Source: Davidsoniella eucalypti (Eukaryota > Ascomycota > Sordariomycetes > Microascales > Ceratocystidaceae). Taken from it: DNA of 64,000 nt. The first letter of the stretch is position 1. Every line of letters begins with the position of its first letter. The DNA is taken from assembly GCA_004009845.1 (NCBI GenBank), contig RMBW01000068.1, forward strand, positions 124,001-188,000, written 5' to 3'. This document shows positions 49,201-59,070 of this stretch, one piece after another. The position numbers were made by a program, and so were the translations under genes. The notes under the pieces are model-generated. The model was not told the origin of the DNA, made no database searches, and saw only the letters and a program-made list of their open reading frames with translations.

Positions 49201-52200
49201 AAAAAAGAACAAACTCCAACAAGCCTCTTCTGCGACCACCCCCATCACTCAAACGGTTGGGATCGACAAAATAAATCGAAGTTCGACGATATTCAGTACG
49301 TACATAGTTGGGAAAACGAATTAAAAAGGAATCAAGGCAAAGAAAGAGCAAAAAAAATAGGCAAAATCACAGGGAAGGGGAGGGGTAGGTGGACGCCTCC
49401 TGCGGCAATTCAGGCATAAGCAGGGCGTGTGTAAAGTTAGGGTTGGCTGGTAGATTTGGCCAGATTGGTCGACCGCAATGAAGAAGCAGCAGTGCATGGG
49501 CGAATATACAAGTATCTGTGTCTGTTTCTGTGTCTGTATGTCCATACAGAACATGTGTGCATGGCGTTGCGTTGCAGTTGCAGTTGACTGCAGAACTGTG
49601 CCATCTATGCAAAAGGGTCGGTACACAACCTAGGACCGGTCTGCGATGAACAGAAAGCTAGACCGCAGAGACCGTACAGAAGAGCCAGTTGATAGAAGCG
49701 AATACGACTATGGAGACCAACACATGTATACAACTATGCATATGCATTTGTAGAAGCTGGGCCGCTGTAATGTCTGCCCAAACTAGCTTCGTGTGGGAGA
49801 GAAGTACATACATACATACATATAGCACCGAGAAAGCAAAAACCCAAGTATTCCCTGAAGGGACCACTGTATCTTGACAAGTGACAGGATGTGGTGGGAG
49901 GAGACAACAAACGTGAGATATTTTCCTGGCTAGTACAGGCATTCGGAAGAGGGAGCTCGGTCTCTTCTCTCGGGAAGAGATAAAGAAAAGAGAGAGGTAA
50001 AGAAACAAAAAGATCACCACGTACTGCGGGTGACATGTCCCTCATCTATTCCGATTAAGCGTCCGTAATCTTGAATATGACGATATGTTTGGATCCTACC
50101 GCGGTGGCCAGCCTAGGCTCTCTCGGTCCTTGGGTTTGCTAGATGGTACAGTGGTAGTGATGGCTAGGAAAACCAGTGCGTAGAGCATATAAGTATGTGT
50201 TCAGAGAGGGTTGCAAGAGAAGCAAACAAAAAGCTTTGCCTGCGTATTACGGGTACTTGTATGGGGGCCAAAAAAATAAAGGATGCTGGCCTCTAAGCTG
50301 AGCGTTTCTCATCTCTGACTCTGTTCCCTCCTGGAGAAGTAAAATCTGTAGAGTCGTTAACCGATGCTAANTTTCTGGCTGTATGCAGTCATGTATACTT
50401 GTAGTCTGTCGGGAGTTTGGAAAGCTAGAGGGCTGGCTGTATAGCTCACTGGATCTTTTGTGGTGACAGACGGTCGTTGCTTCGCTATTAGTAGACTACT
50501 GGAAGTGTGCATAAGTAGATGGGCCGATGGAAAATGTAGGCTTTGTCTCTCGGCCATACGGTCCCCTACCTTGAATGGAGCTTTGCGTCCTGTCACAGAT
50601 ACACATCTTTTGCTAGCAGTAGCTCGTATATCTGTAAGTACCTTGTGCACTGTAGATACGGCCATTGTTAGTCTCCAGTCTAGATAAGACTAAGAATGTA
50701 ATATTTCGATCAGCTCTGCGCACTAATCCAAGCCGAGCCTAGCGAGTGGCTATCTATGTAATGTACATGATTTGATTTGATGGCATGAAAGTAGAGAGGC
50801 GGACTAGCAAGAGCAACACCCCGAATTGGCGTCTCTAATGACATGTCCATGACTTGTCATCTTTTATCTGAGTCTCGCTTGAGCAACGAGAGCAACAATA
50901 TGCAATCACAACACGGCTTTTCTACTAATACTAATGCCCTGTATGGACCCTTTGTTCCTCGCATCTGAATAGGAGACGAGGCTGACAAGCTTCGGTTAGT
51001 CGGTCATTCGGTTCTTTTTAGCTGTTTCTTTGTATCGGATTCAAGCCTAGAAAACTCCGGGCTTAATATCCAAGTACCCCCCAAGAACAAGCAACGAAAA
51101 AAAGACTGTTTTGTCCTGATTTCTGAGTCCCGTCTTTCGCCTCCCTTCATTTATTTCATGCTAGCAGATCGTTCTTTTTCCCCTCATGTAAGCGAGCAAA
51201 AAGAACAAGATAGAACAAGTCTTGACAAAAACAAATTAAAAAAAGTAGAGAGACATGAACCACTCGGTAATACATACTCGATGCACTATAGCGTCCGTCG
51301 TATGAAGAAAATAAAATAAAAATATGATAATCAGCATCACACCTATACGAACCCTGAAATTATCTAAATAAATAAAAAGAAAACAAAAAGAAGCTAGGAA
51401 AGCCACTCATGAACTACTCCAGCCGATCGGTTCCGTGACAAGGTCAGATCAAATCTATCATCACCACCAGTCAGGCCTTGAATATCAAGCCTCCCGGGAT
51501 CTATTTGCTCTTATTGTCTTCTTCAGGAAAACTAGAATAAACAAGCTAATGGACAAGACACATGTATTATCAGTCATTACATACAATTACATTATACAAC
51601 AGGGGAATAGCCACAAAATATGTAGAAATCACGTTCGTTTACAGAAAACACACCTCTAGCCAACGGCCTTGGCATAGAAGCAAGTATATTGATTCAATAG
51701 AAATTAACAGATAACCCGGTATTGCCCAACCCAAACCCAAGATTCAAAGCCGGAATTAGATTACAGTATAAGTAGCAGCTGGCCAAAGTAAGACAGACAG
51801 ACAGTCCGTCGTTCCTATCCGTGTCTAGATACAGAAGATGTGGCTCGTGACGTAGACAGGAAAAGAAAATCTCGCTTTTTTGTTGTGTTCCAAAAGCGAG
51901 CAAAACGATAACTCCGGGCAAGAAAACTCCAAACAAAGAGGACAATGATTTATAGAAAGAATTAAGAACAAGCGCAAGATGGAGAAGAATAAGTAAAGAA
52001 GAAAAAAAAAAAGGTACACAGGGGGTTCATTTATACTTTTTGTATTGCAACACCCATGATGATAAACGATGAGAAAGAATCCAGATGACCCGATATAAAC
52101 GCCGTTTGGAAACGTATCGAAAGTAGGCCAATGAGATAGCCCGTGAAAATGAAATGAAAAATAATAGAAAACCCGATAAAAGAAGATAGATGACCAAGAA

Positions 52201-52463
52201 AAAAAACACGCCTTTTGGCTGTGTATATACCAACATGATAAAAAAATAAAAAAATAAAAGAAGCCAGGGAATGCTGAATCCCAAGCATAGTAGTGCTAAC
52301 AAATTCGAACCAGTAGAGAAAAGAAAAGAAGGGAGATGGAAGAAATAGAGAACGAATATGATATCATCAGAAGAACAAAGCAAGCCAGCAGAAGAATAAT
52401 TTTTACAACAAAATAAAAGAAACGTGTCGGCAAAGTAAAAAGACAAGATCGGTCGCTTTCCAG
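43215..52463. other. Gene-poor region, 9.2 kb
   Basis: No open frame with domain content or splice-linked exons that I can support. It includes a 33-T homopolymer (46203-46235), one ambiguous base (50371), several ATGT-type microsatellites, and at its right end (about 51900-52463) the likely 3' UTR of the chd1 fragment. Confidence 0.45.
46203..46235. repeat. 33-nt T homopolymer
   Basis: An uninterrupted run of 33 T on the plus strand. It could be the poly(A) tail of a minus-strand retroposed sequence, but no LINE tail motif or flanking duplication is visible beside it. Confidence 0.9.
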
Positions 52464-54545
52464 TTAACCAGAAGCTTCCTCCTTGGCCTTATCGCGTCGT
52501 GAAGCAAGCATGGTATACATCCGACGCAGCTTGTCGCCTGATAGCTGCGCCGATTCTACTGGCCATAGGTCCGCAAGGAAGCGCCAGAAATCGTTTCTAG
52601 CCGCTGACTCAACCTGCGTCGCCTTGTTCTCGAGGAAGTCTCCAACAATGAGGAGCTCGTCACCGTAGATCTTTGCACGCTGCTTGTTGCTACGCACGCG
52701 TTCTTTGGTCGTATCCAAGATGCGCTCAAAGTTTTCTCGCACTGGCTTGAGCAGAACCCAAAGTCGGACGTCGTTGTCGGGGTTAGACGGGTTGTCACCA
52801 TGGCGCCGGAGATCGCTAAGCCGGCGAAGAGCACGGGATCGGGCATCGTCGCTTACAGACTCAGACCGTGAGTAGCTATCTTCGCGCGTATCACTTCTAC
52901 GTGAATCACGGTCACGGTCACGGTCACGATCACGGTCGCGGCCCCATTCACGCTCACGTTCACGCTCTCGCTCTCTTTCCCGGTCACTACGATCTCGGTC
53001 TCTGTCGCGTTCACGGTCACGATCACGGGTATGGTCACGGTCACGCTCCCGATCGCGGTAGTCACGATAGTCACGGTCACGGTCACGGTCACGGTCATGC
53101 TCACGTTCCCGTTCTCGCTCTCTTTCACGCTCGCGCTCGCGTTCACGATCCCTCACGTCGTCACGGCGGCCTTCACGGCGAGGATCCTCCATCCGACGAC
53201 GATCATCGCGGTATCGGTCGTCTCGGCGCTCTTCGCGGCGGCGATCTTCATCAACCCGGCGATGCTTAGATAGGCGATGTTCGTCCTCATCACGGCGTTT
53301 CCGTTTGGGGGACTCGGGGTCACGCTCACGGCTATTAGAGCGATGCTTAGAGCCACGCTCTTCGCCGAGAGCGCTTCTGCGCTTGCTGCTTTCGAGACCA
53401 GGTCGGGCAACATCACGGTGGCGGCTACCGCTTCCATTTCGAGACATTGATGGTGCTGGTGAACCATTTTCGATCTTCCGAACGCCGTTAGATCCCGGTA
53501 CCTTCTTATTTGTGCGGTGATGGTTTTCGACAATCTTCTTAGCTGTGATGTCGTCGGAATACTTCGCGTACACTACCGAGAGAAGATATTCGGCCCGACG
53601 GGTCAGGTGGACAGCACCGGGGGCTTTGATCTTGTCTCCACCCTTAGTACGCTCTTCCTTCTTCTCGATACGATGCTCCTCGAGGAAGAATTTATGCGAC
53701 ATTTCGAGTTCAGCATCATCACGAATCTGTGTCCACGCGCCGAAGCCATAGCGGTCAATACCAACAAGTAGCATACCGTCTTCGCGAGCTCCCCATGGGC
53801 AGGAGTAATGAGCGGATTTGGTAGCTTCGGGAATTCGGAACGACTTCCAATCGCCGATGAGGTTGAGCGCATCACGCAAAGTCCGTAGTTGTGGTGGGCG
53901 CTCGACTGGAGTTTCGGCATTGACCTTCTTCAGGACTCCAAAGTCAAACAGAATTGCCTTCTTATCCTTCTTGGCAACGACCTTTCCATTCTTCTTTTCG
54001 TCATCGGCAAGGCGACTGGTATGCTCATCGACCACACGGCGACATTCTTGAATGAAGGAGGAAACAAAATTAGTGATCACTTCACGATCACGATCAGCAA
54101 GCTTGGCGTCTTGTACGATCTCATCACCACGATCCTCCATTGAACCAAATCTTTGTAGGGCACGGATGAGATTTCGTTGCTCGCGCTCGTTCAAAGGCCG
54201 TTTGGGGTCGGCCTTCATGGCACGGCGGACCTCTTGATCACGCTCCTTTTGGTACTCGCGCTCACGCTTCTTGGCCAGGCGGTCTGCTCTGTCAGAGTCG
54301 ATAGCATTACGACCCTTCAAAGAAGCTTTCCGAGGAGCATTTGCATCGACCATCTCTTGAAGATATTCCTCATTCTTGCGTTTTTCATCCTCCTCTTTCA
54401 ACTTGATCAGCTGGTCCTCAGGGATGATATCATCCCAATCTTTAGCAAGCTCATCAACCTTGACATCAGTGTACTGCATGAAGTTGTCCCAGTCAATGCC
54501 ACCGCCACTCAGGTTCATCTTGTCGGTGACAGCTGTCTCCTTTCT
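52464..54545 (-). pseudogene. chd1: Chd1 chromatin remodeler, C-terminal fragment
   Basis: The frame is open from about 54545 to the stop at 52464; the first ATG is 54518 and gives 684 residues. Residues 1-60 (GGGIDWDNFMQYTDVKVDEL, KDWDDIIPEDQLIKL) match Chd1 sequence lying just after the ATPase. Residues about 105-310 contain the SANT-SLIDE DNA-binding module (REQRNLIRALQRFGSMEDRG, REDGMLLVGIDRYGFGAWTQ, KAPGAVHLTRRAEYLLSVV). An RD/RE repeat spans about 450-560. The C-terminal helical CHCT domain is at about 575-680 (LWVLLKPVRENFERILDTTK). Normal fungal Chd1 is roughly twice as long or more and begins with tandem chromodomains and a Snf2 ATPase; none of that is present. Upstream, an in-frame stop occurs immediately and retrotransposon sequence begins. 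It is either a broken gene or a scaffold misjoin. Confidence 0.85.
52895..53160 (-). repeat. Hexanucleotide repeat encoding Arg-Asp/Arg-Glu run
   Basis: Imperfect CGTGAC/CGTGAA hexamers on the coding strand encode about 90 residues of alternating Arg and Asp or Glu in the chd1 fragment. The plus strand gives a spurious Gly/His/Val-rich frame. The repeat probably varies in length between strains. Confidence 0.8.
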
Positions 54546-55497
54546 TCATGACCCACGGTTTTAACGTCGACATTATCGAACCATCTGTACAAGGGCCCCC
54601 AGCCTCGAATAAGTCTCCAGTGCGCGGGGCCCAGGATTGGTTAGCAAAGCTAAGTGATGCTACTCAGTTCGCTATTGTCGCCATGGCGGCCGCCCAAGAA
54701 CACCAGGAGAACAGTGCTAACCGTCTTCGCCAGCCCTCTGAAAGTTTCAAAATAGGAGACCTAGTTTACCTAAACACGAAGCACCTGACTACGGAAAGGC
54801 CTTCAAAGAAACTAGACTGGCTAGCTAGACGTTACACTGTCCTGGAAGTTGTAGGCAGCCATAACGTTCGCCTGAACGTACCCTCGGATATTCACCCAGT
54901 CTTTCATGTAAGCCTCATCCGACGCGCCCCCAAACAACCCCTTGCCATCTCAGGAGATTCAGGACGATGAGCCTGTCGCAATCACGGCTAGGGAAGCGCT
55001 TGAGGACCCCTCATTGGAGGCTGGTGAGTACAGGGTGGAGGCAATATTGAAACAGCGCACTTCCCGAGGTCACAAGCAAGCCCTCGTCAAATGGCTAGGC
55101 TACCAAGATGCGACGTGGGAACCTCTGGAACATGTGGAAGACACTGTTGCCTGGCGCATCTTCACGGAGAAAACCAAGAAGAACTGGGATGTCACTGTCC
55201 AGTCTCTGTACTCTGCCTGGTTATTGTCGTAGAGCAAATCCGACAAGGGCTATGGCGTGACCCTCGACACACGCAATCCTCCCCGCTGGAGGCTATGCCG
55301 CAGACCACTGCGCCACGACGACCGCTTACGCCCCCTGGCGCCTACCGCTTCCGGTATCTTTACCCTGTTTGGAAAGTGTTATTTTTGTTTTATTGGATTG
55401 TTACCATGGCTCATCTTGTTTTCTGTTATTTGTCATATTGTATTGGTTGTTTGAAGGAGTTTTTATGGGTTTTTGTTGTAAAATTAGTAAATTTTTT
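54530..55497 (+). mobile_element. Chromodomain Ty3/gypsy retrotransposon, 3' fragment (+)
   Basis: Starts abruptly within the C-terminal integrase region: LSPFF in frame at 54533, then MTHGFNVDII, KIGDLVYLNTKHLT, KKLDWLARRYTVLEVVGSHN, HPVFHVSLIRRA. This is the pol C-terminus of a chromovirus. After a one-base frameshift at a run of five C (about 54928), the second frame continues PSQEIQDDEP and then the chromodomain EYRVEAILKQR, QALVKWLGYQDATWEPLEHV, ending at 55232. What follows to the gap may be 3' UTR or LTR. The 5' nine-tenths of the element is missing. The frameshift and truncation make it inactive. Confidence 0.85.
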
Positions 55498-55747
55498 NNN
55501 NNNNNNNNNNNNNNNNNNNNNNNNNNNNNNNNNNNNNNNNNNNNNNNNNNNNNNNNNNNNNNNNNNNNNNNNNNNNNNNNNNNNNNNNNNNNNNNNNNNN
55601 NNNNNNNNNNNNNNNNNNNNNNNNNNNNNNNNNNNNNNNNNNNNNNNNNNNNNNNNNNNNNNNNNNNNNNNNNNNNNNNNNNNNNNNNNNNNNNNNNNNN
55701 NNNNNNNNNNNNNNNNNNNNNNNNNNNNNNNNNNNNNNNNNNNNNNN
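55498..55747. other. Scaffold gap, 250 N
   Basis: 250 consecutive undetermined bases placed between two oppositely oriented chromovirus 3' ends. The true length and content are unknown; LTR sequence is the likely content. Confidence 0.99.
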
Positions 55748-56533
55748 AGATAGAGAGGAAGAAAAGAACTAGACAAAATAAGGGGGAGACGGCCTCCTTA
55801 TATAGACAAAAGTAACGGCTGTGGTAGATACCACAGCCAACAAGATTGGGTCCTAGATCCTTTCAACTACCCCCCCCTCAATGTTCTAACTAACCTAAGA
55901 TATATGAGCCCCCCTCCGTGAGGCTGAGAAAAAGAGATGAAAATAATAAAAAATTATTGATACAAATTGGAGGGACCAGAAAAACAATGAAAAATAACCA
56001 GATACCAAGAAGAAGAATGAGTGACAAATCACCTATGACTAAGTTCAATCCGAGCGACCATTCGCCTCTGCGAAGATTTTCCAAGCTAAGGTATCCTTAA
56101 CGTGAATGAGGGGTTCCCAGGTAGCGTCTTCGTAACCTAACCACTTGACTAACGCCTGCTCTGCTCGTCGATTTTTACGTGTCTTTAAAATACTCTCTAC
56201 CCTCCATTCGCCAGCTACCAGGTCAGGATTCGAAGCTGCTTCACGCTCCGTCACCGGCCCCGGCTCATCATCTTGTAAGACTTGAGAGGGGAGCGGATCA
56301 TTAGCGGCTCGGCGCACCATGCTGACATGAAAACTTGGCCAAATGTTGCCTGGGACATTGAGCTTGACCACGTGGCTACCTACTAGTCCTGTGACTTTGT
56401 AGCGTTTGGCTAGCCAATCGAGTTTGCGAGAGGGACGAGCTGTGGAAATGTTTTTAGTACTAAGATACACTGTATCACCCAACCTCCTACATACTTTTCC
56501 ACAAGTGGTACCTTTCAACCATTTCTGACCCAA
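55748..56533 (-). mobile_element. Chromodomain Ty3/gypsy retrotransposon, 3' fragment (-)
   Basis: Minus-strand frame 56533-56045 reads RLGDTVYLSTKNIS, RKLDWLAKRYKVTGLVGSHV, WPSFHVSMVRRAANDPLPSQ, then a chromodomain: EWRVESILKTRK, QALVKWLGYEDATWEPLIHV. It is related to the plus-strand fragment at 54530 but clearly a different family (roughly two-thirds of residues shared in the aligned part). Beyond its stop, a G-run (C-run on plus at 55870-55877) looks like a polypurine tract. After it, the minus strand carries an inverted GGCTGTGGT/ACCACAGCC pair and a TATATAAGG box, as expected of a 3' LTR entering the gap. The 5' end is truncated close to the start of the LINE (about 56534-56590). Confidence 0.82.
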
Positions 56534-56746
56534 ATCATCTCAATCTACCTTTAAAATACGCGCCCCATCAGTACAATCATTTTGATACTGGATGCACCAT
56601 GGCGCGACCAACACTCGCGGTGCTGTCGTCGATGGAAGTCGACGATATTTGTATGGGAGACCCCGCTTCACAAATTTTTCGTCAGACTCTCTCTGCCTTG
56701 TCCCCACTCCAAATCACGGGACTGAAACCCTAACCCCAACCAACAC

Positions 56747-56759
56747 AAAAACCACCGTT
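56747..56759 (+). repeat. LINE A target-site duplication, left copy
   Basis: AAAAACCACCGTT at 56747-56759, repeated at 59058-59070. It directly abuts the T run that is the minus-strand LINE A poly(A). Confidence 0.88.
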
Positions 56760-56839
56760 TTTTTTTTTTTTTTTTTTTTAATTCATTAATCTTATGGAGC
56801 TATAGAGCTATGAAGATGTAAAAGAAACAGCAAATAAAA

Positions 56840-56974
56840 CAATAAAAACAATAAAAACAATAAAAACAATAAAAACAATAAAAACAATAAAAACAATAAA
56901 AACAATAAAAACAATAAAAACAATAAAAACAATAAAAACAATAAAAACAATAAAAACAATAAAAACAATAAAAA
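56840..56974 (-). repeat. 9-bp minisatellite, 15 copies, in LINE A 3' UTR
   Basis: Fifteen uninterrupted copies of CAATAAAAA (plus strand), period 9. LINE B has only about one unit at the matching position. Because 9 is a multiple of 3, all minus-strand frames stay open and give artificial Leu/Phe or Cys/Phe repeat peptides. Confidence 0.92.
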
Positions 56975-57018
56975 CATAACAGAAAACATAAAAAACATAA
57001 GGAAAAACACAAAGAAAA

Positions 57019-59036
57019 TTAACAACACCACGAATCATCACGAAGTGCGACTGGCTCACCCTCACCGGCAACACCATCGTTGGTCACTTCCTCCACTCTT
57101 CCCCAGTTTCTTCCCCCTATTCCTGTTTTTTTCAGAAATACTAGCAAGGCTTGCTGGTGCTTCGCCTTACTAAATAGATCTTCCATCTTTATCTCGCCAT
57201 CACAAACGTCTTTCAACTCTTGTCTTTGCTCAAGCCACATATCACAGTCCAACACCAAGTGCTGAATAGTTTCAATGTCCAGCTGACAATGACGACACAT
57301 GCTACTCGATACCTTGCCTATGGTCTTTAGGTACGGCAGGTAAGCGCCCTTCCCCGTTAGAAGTTGATAGTAGGCTGTTGTCAGCCTCTTCTCGCCCTCA
57401 ATTGGTTTCAGATCACTCACTCCTGTCTTGCCAAGAGACCGATAGTGATTCCCAAGTTTGTCGATATCACGGTTGATTAGTGTGTCCCAGAGGTTGAAGA
57501 TGTTCTCTTTAATCTTTTTCTTGATATACCCAGTGGTTGCGATAGAGGTGCATACTCTTTTTTCAAGAGCCTCCTTTGCAAGCTTATCCACTATCTCATT
57601 TCCTTCTATTCCTACATGTCCAGGGCACCAGTGTATTTCTATACTGGTGTCGAGGTCCTGAAGGTTTAGCTTCTCTATGAGGTTCGTGAATATACCAGGC
57701 TTCCGTACTCTTTGGATGGCAGCTTGGCTATCGACAAAGATCAGGACTCGTTTCCGTAGTGGCAGTTTTCGAACGTAGCAAAGGGCTCTGTAGATCGCAT
57801 AGCTTTCGCAGTCTGCAACCTCAGTGTAAGGCCCCAAGGCATTTGCCTCTTGAATCCGCACCGTTTTATTGTCCATATCGACAAAGGCATAGGAGGATTT
57901 ATCACCCTCCATAGACCCGTCAGTATACAAACAATAGGCTTCGCCCAACCATAGGGTTGCTAGGGTTGCCAGGTGGATTTCCTTTGCTTCTTCTTTTTTG
58001 ACTTTAGGGATATGTGTAGTGATTGGGGTACGCTTCGCCCATGGTGCCTCCCATACAATTTTAGCTCGCTGAAGTGCCTTGAAAGGTATCAGGTACTTGA
58101 TGTCCACGGCAATTGCTTGCACTTGTGACTCTCGCTTCAATTTATAGGGACCCAAGATACCAAGAGACTCAAAGTCAGACTCCGAGTTCAGATGGTCCTT
58201 GGTGGGTTGGGCGCAATGGCGTATGGGGTGGTGCTTAGGGAATTGTAAAAGTCTTGTTCCGTACTTGAGGTTATTCCATTCCAAGTTGATCTCAACTGGT
58301 TTAATGCCAGCCTCTATTTCACAAGCCCTTTTCGGAGCCTGCTTGTAGGTGCCAAGCATCATGGAAATCGCCAAACTTTGTACTTTTTCAAGGTGTTTCT
58401 TGAGGGAAATGGGCTTCATTTTTGTCCACCAGAGGATAGAACCGTACTCCATGATAGGACGAATCACAGCTTGGTATAACTGTCTAGTTGCTTTTGCACT
58501 TAGACCGCTATACTTTCGCGAAATCCGTTGAATTCCCATTAGGGTTCTGGTTGCTTTAAGGGTTCTGTCTTGGACATGCTCGCTGAAATTCAGCTGACAG
58601 TCTAGCCATATTCCTAGCCACTTGATCTTCTCTGATGGTTGTATTGTCGTCCCTAGGACGTCTATGTGTTCATTGCTTACTGCTTTACTCCTTGTTAAAT
58701 GCAGAAGCTCAGTCTTGGAACTCTCAAACTCGACGGAACTATCGTCGGCTTGCCTGGTGAGATCTTCAACGATGGCCTCTAGAGCTCTGCAATTTCTCGC
58801 AAAGCTTTTGGAAGCCACCGTAATCAGAATATCATCAATGTATGAGAGCTGAATGCCATGAACTGGGATGGATTTGGGGATGTTGATGTGTATAAGTCTC
58901 GAATAAATCAAGAACAGAATAGGGGAGATTGGGCTGCCTTGCGGTATGCCTTGGTCAATAGTATAGAAGTTTGTTCGCTTGCCATCAAAACATATCTGGA
59001 CCTTCCTCTTTTGAAGGAAGGCTGCGATCCATTGGG
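57019..59036 (-). pseudogene. LINE A ORF2 C-terminal part (RT, RNase H, CCHC)
   Basis: Open from the truncated 5' end to the stop at 57019; there is no native start codon because the copy is truncated. In order it has the RT motif GIPQGSPISPILF, catalytic YIDDILITVASKSF and the thumb region (MEYGSILWWTKMKPISLKKH). RNase H follows with YTDGSMEGDKSSYAF, CESYAIYRAL, FVDSQAAIQ and HWCPGHVGIEGNEIVDKLAK. Last is the C-terminal finger CRHCQLDIETIQHLVLDC and the end DDSWCC. All RNase H acidic residues are present. It lacks the endonuclease and the first RT motifs, so it cannot act alone. Confidence 0.9.
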
Positions 59037-59057
59037 TAAAAAAAAAAATAAAAAATA

Positions 59058-59070
59058 AAAAACCACCGTT
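59058..59070 (+). repeat. LINE A target-site duplication, right copy
   Basis: AAAAACCACCGTT, identical to 56747-56759; after it ORF1 of the outer LINE resumes in frame. Confidence 0.88.

Larger units (their letters stand above)
56760..59057 (-). mobile_element. LINE A, 5'-truncated Tad1-type copy
   Basis: On the minus strand it begins (right end, about 59039) inside the RT domain at TQWIAAFLQKRKVQICFDGK. It runs through RT, RNase H and the CCHC finger, then a 3' UTR with a 9-bp minisatellite, the CTCCATAAGATTAATGAAT end motif and a poly(A) of about 20 nt (T run 56758-56779). It is flanked by a 13-bp duplication. The right junction carries an extra A-rich stretch (59038-59057) that is not LINE body. 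Confidence 0.9.

Noticed and set aside
52868..53273. Gly/His/Val-rich frames opposite chd1
   Set aside because: Produced by the hexanucleotide RD/RE repeat read on the other strand.
56725..56746. Telomere-like CCCTAACCCC motif
   Set aside because: A single occurrence inside LINE ORF1 coding sequence, not an array.
56840..56974. CRISPR-like regular repeat
   Set aside because: The 9-bp units are contiguous with no spacers, in a eukaryotic LINE 3' UTR.
56792..57077. Leu/Phe and Cys/Phe periodic frames
   Set aside because: Artefact of the 9-bp minisatellite in the LINE A 3' UTR, whose period keeps every frame open.
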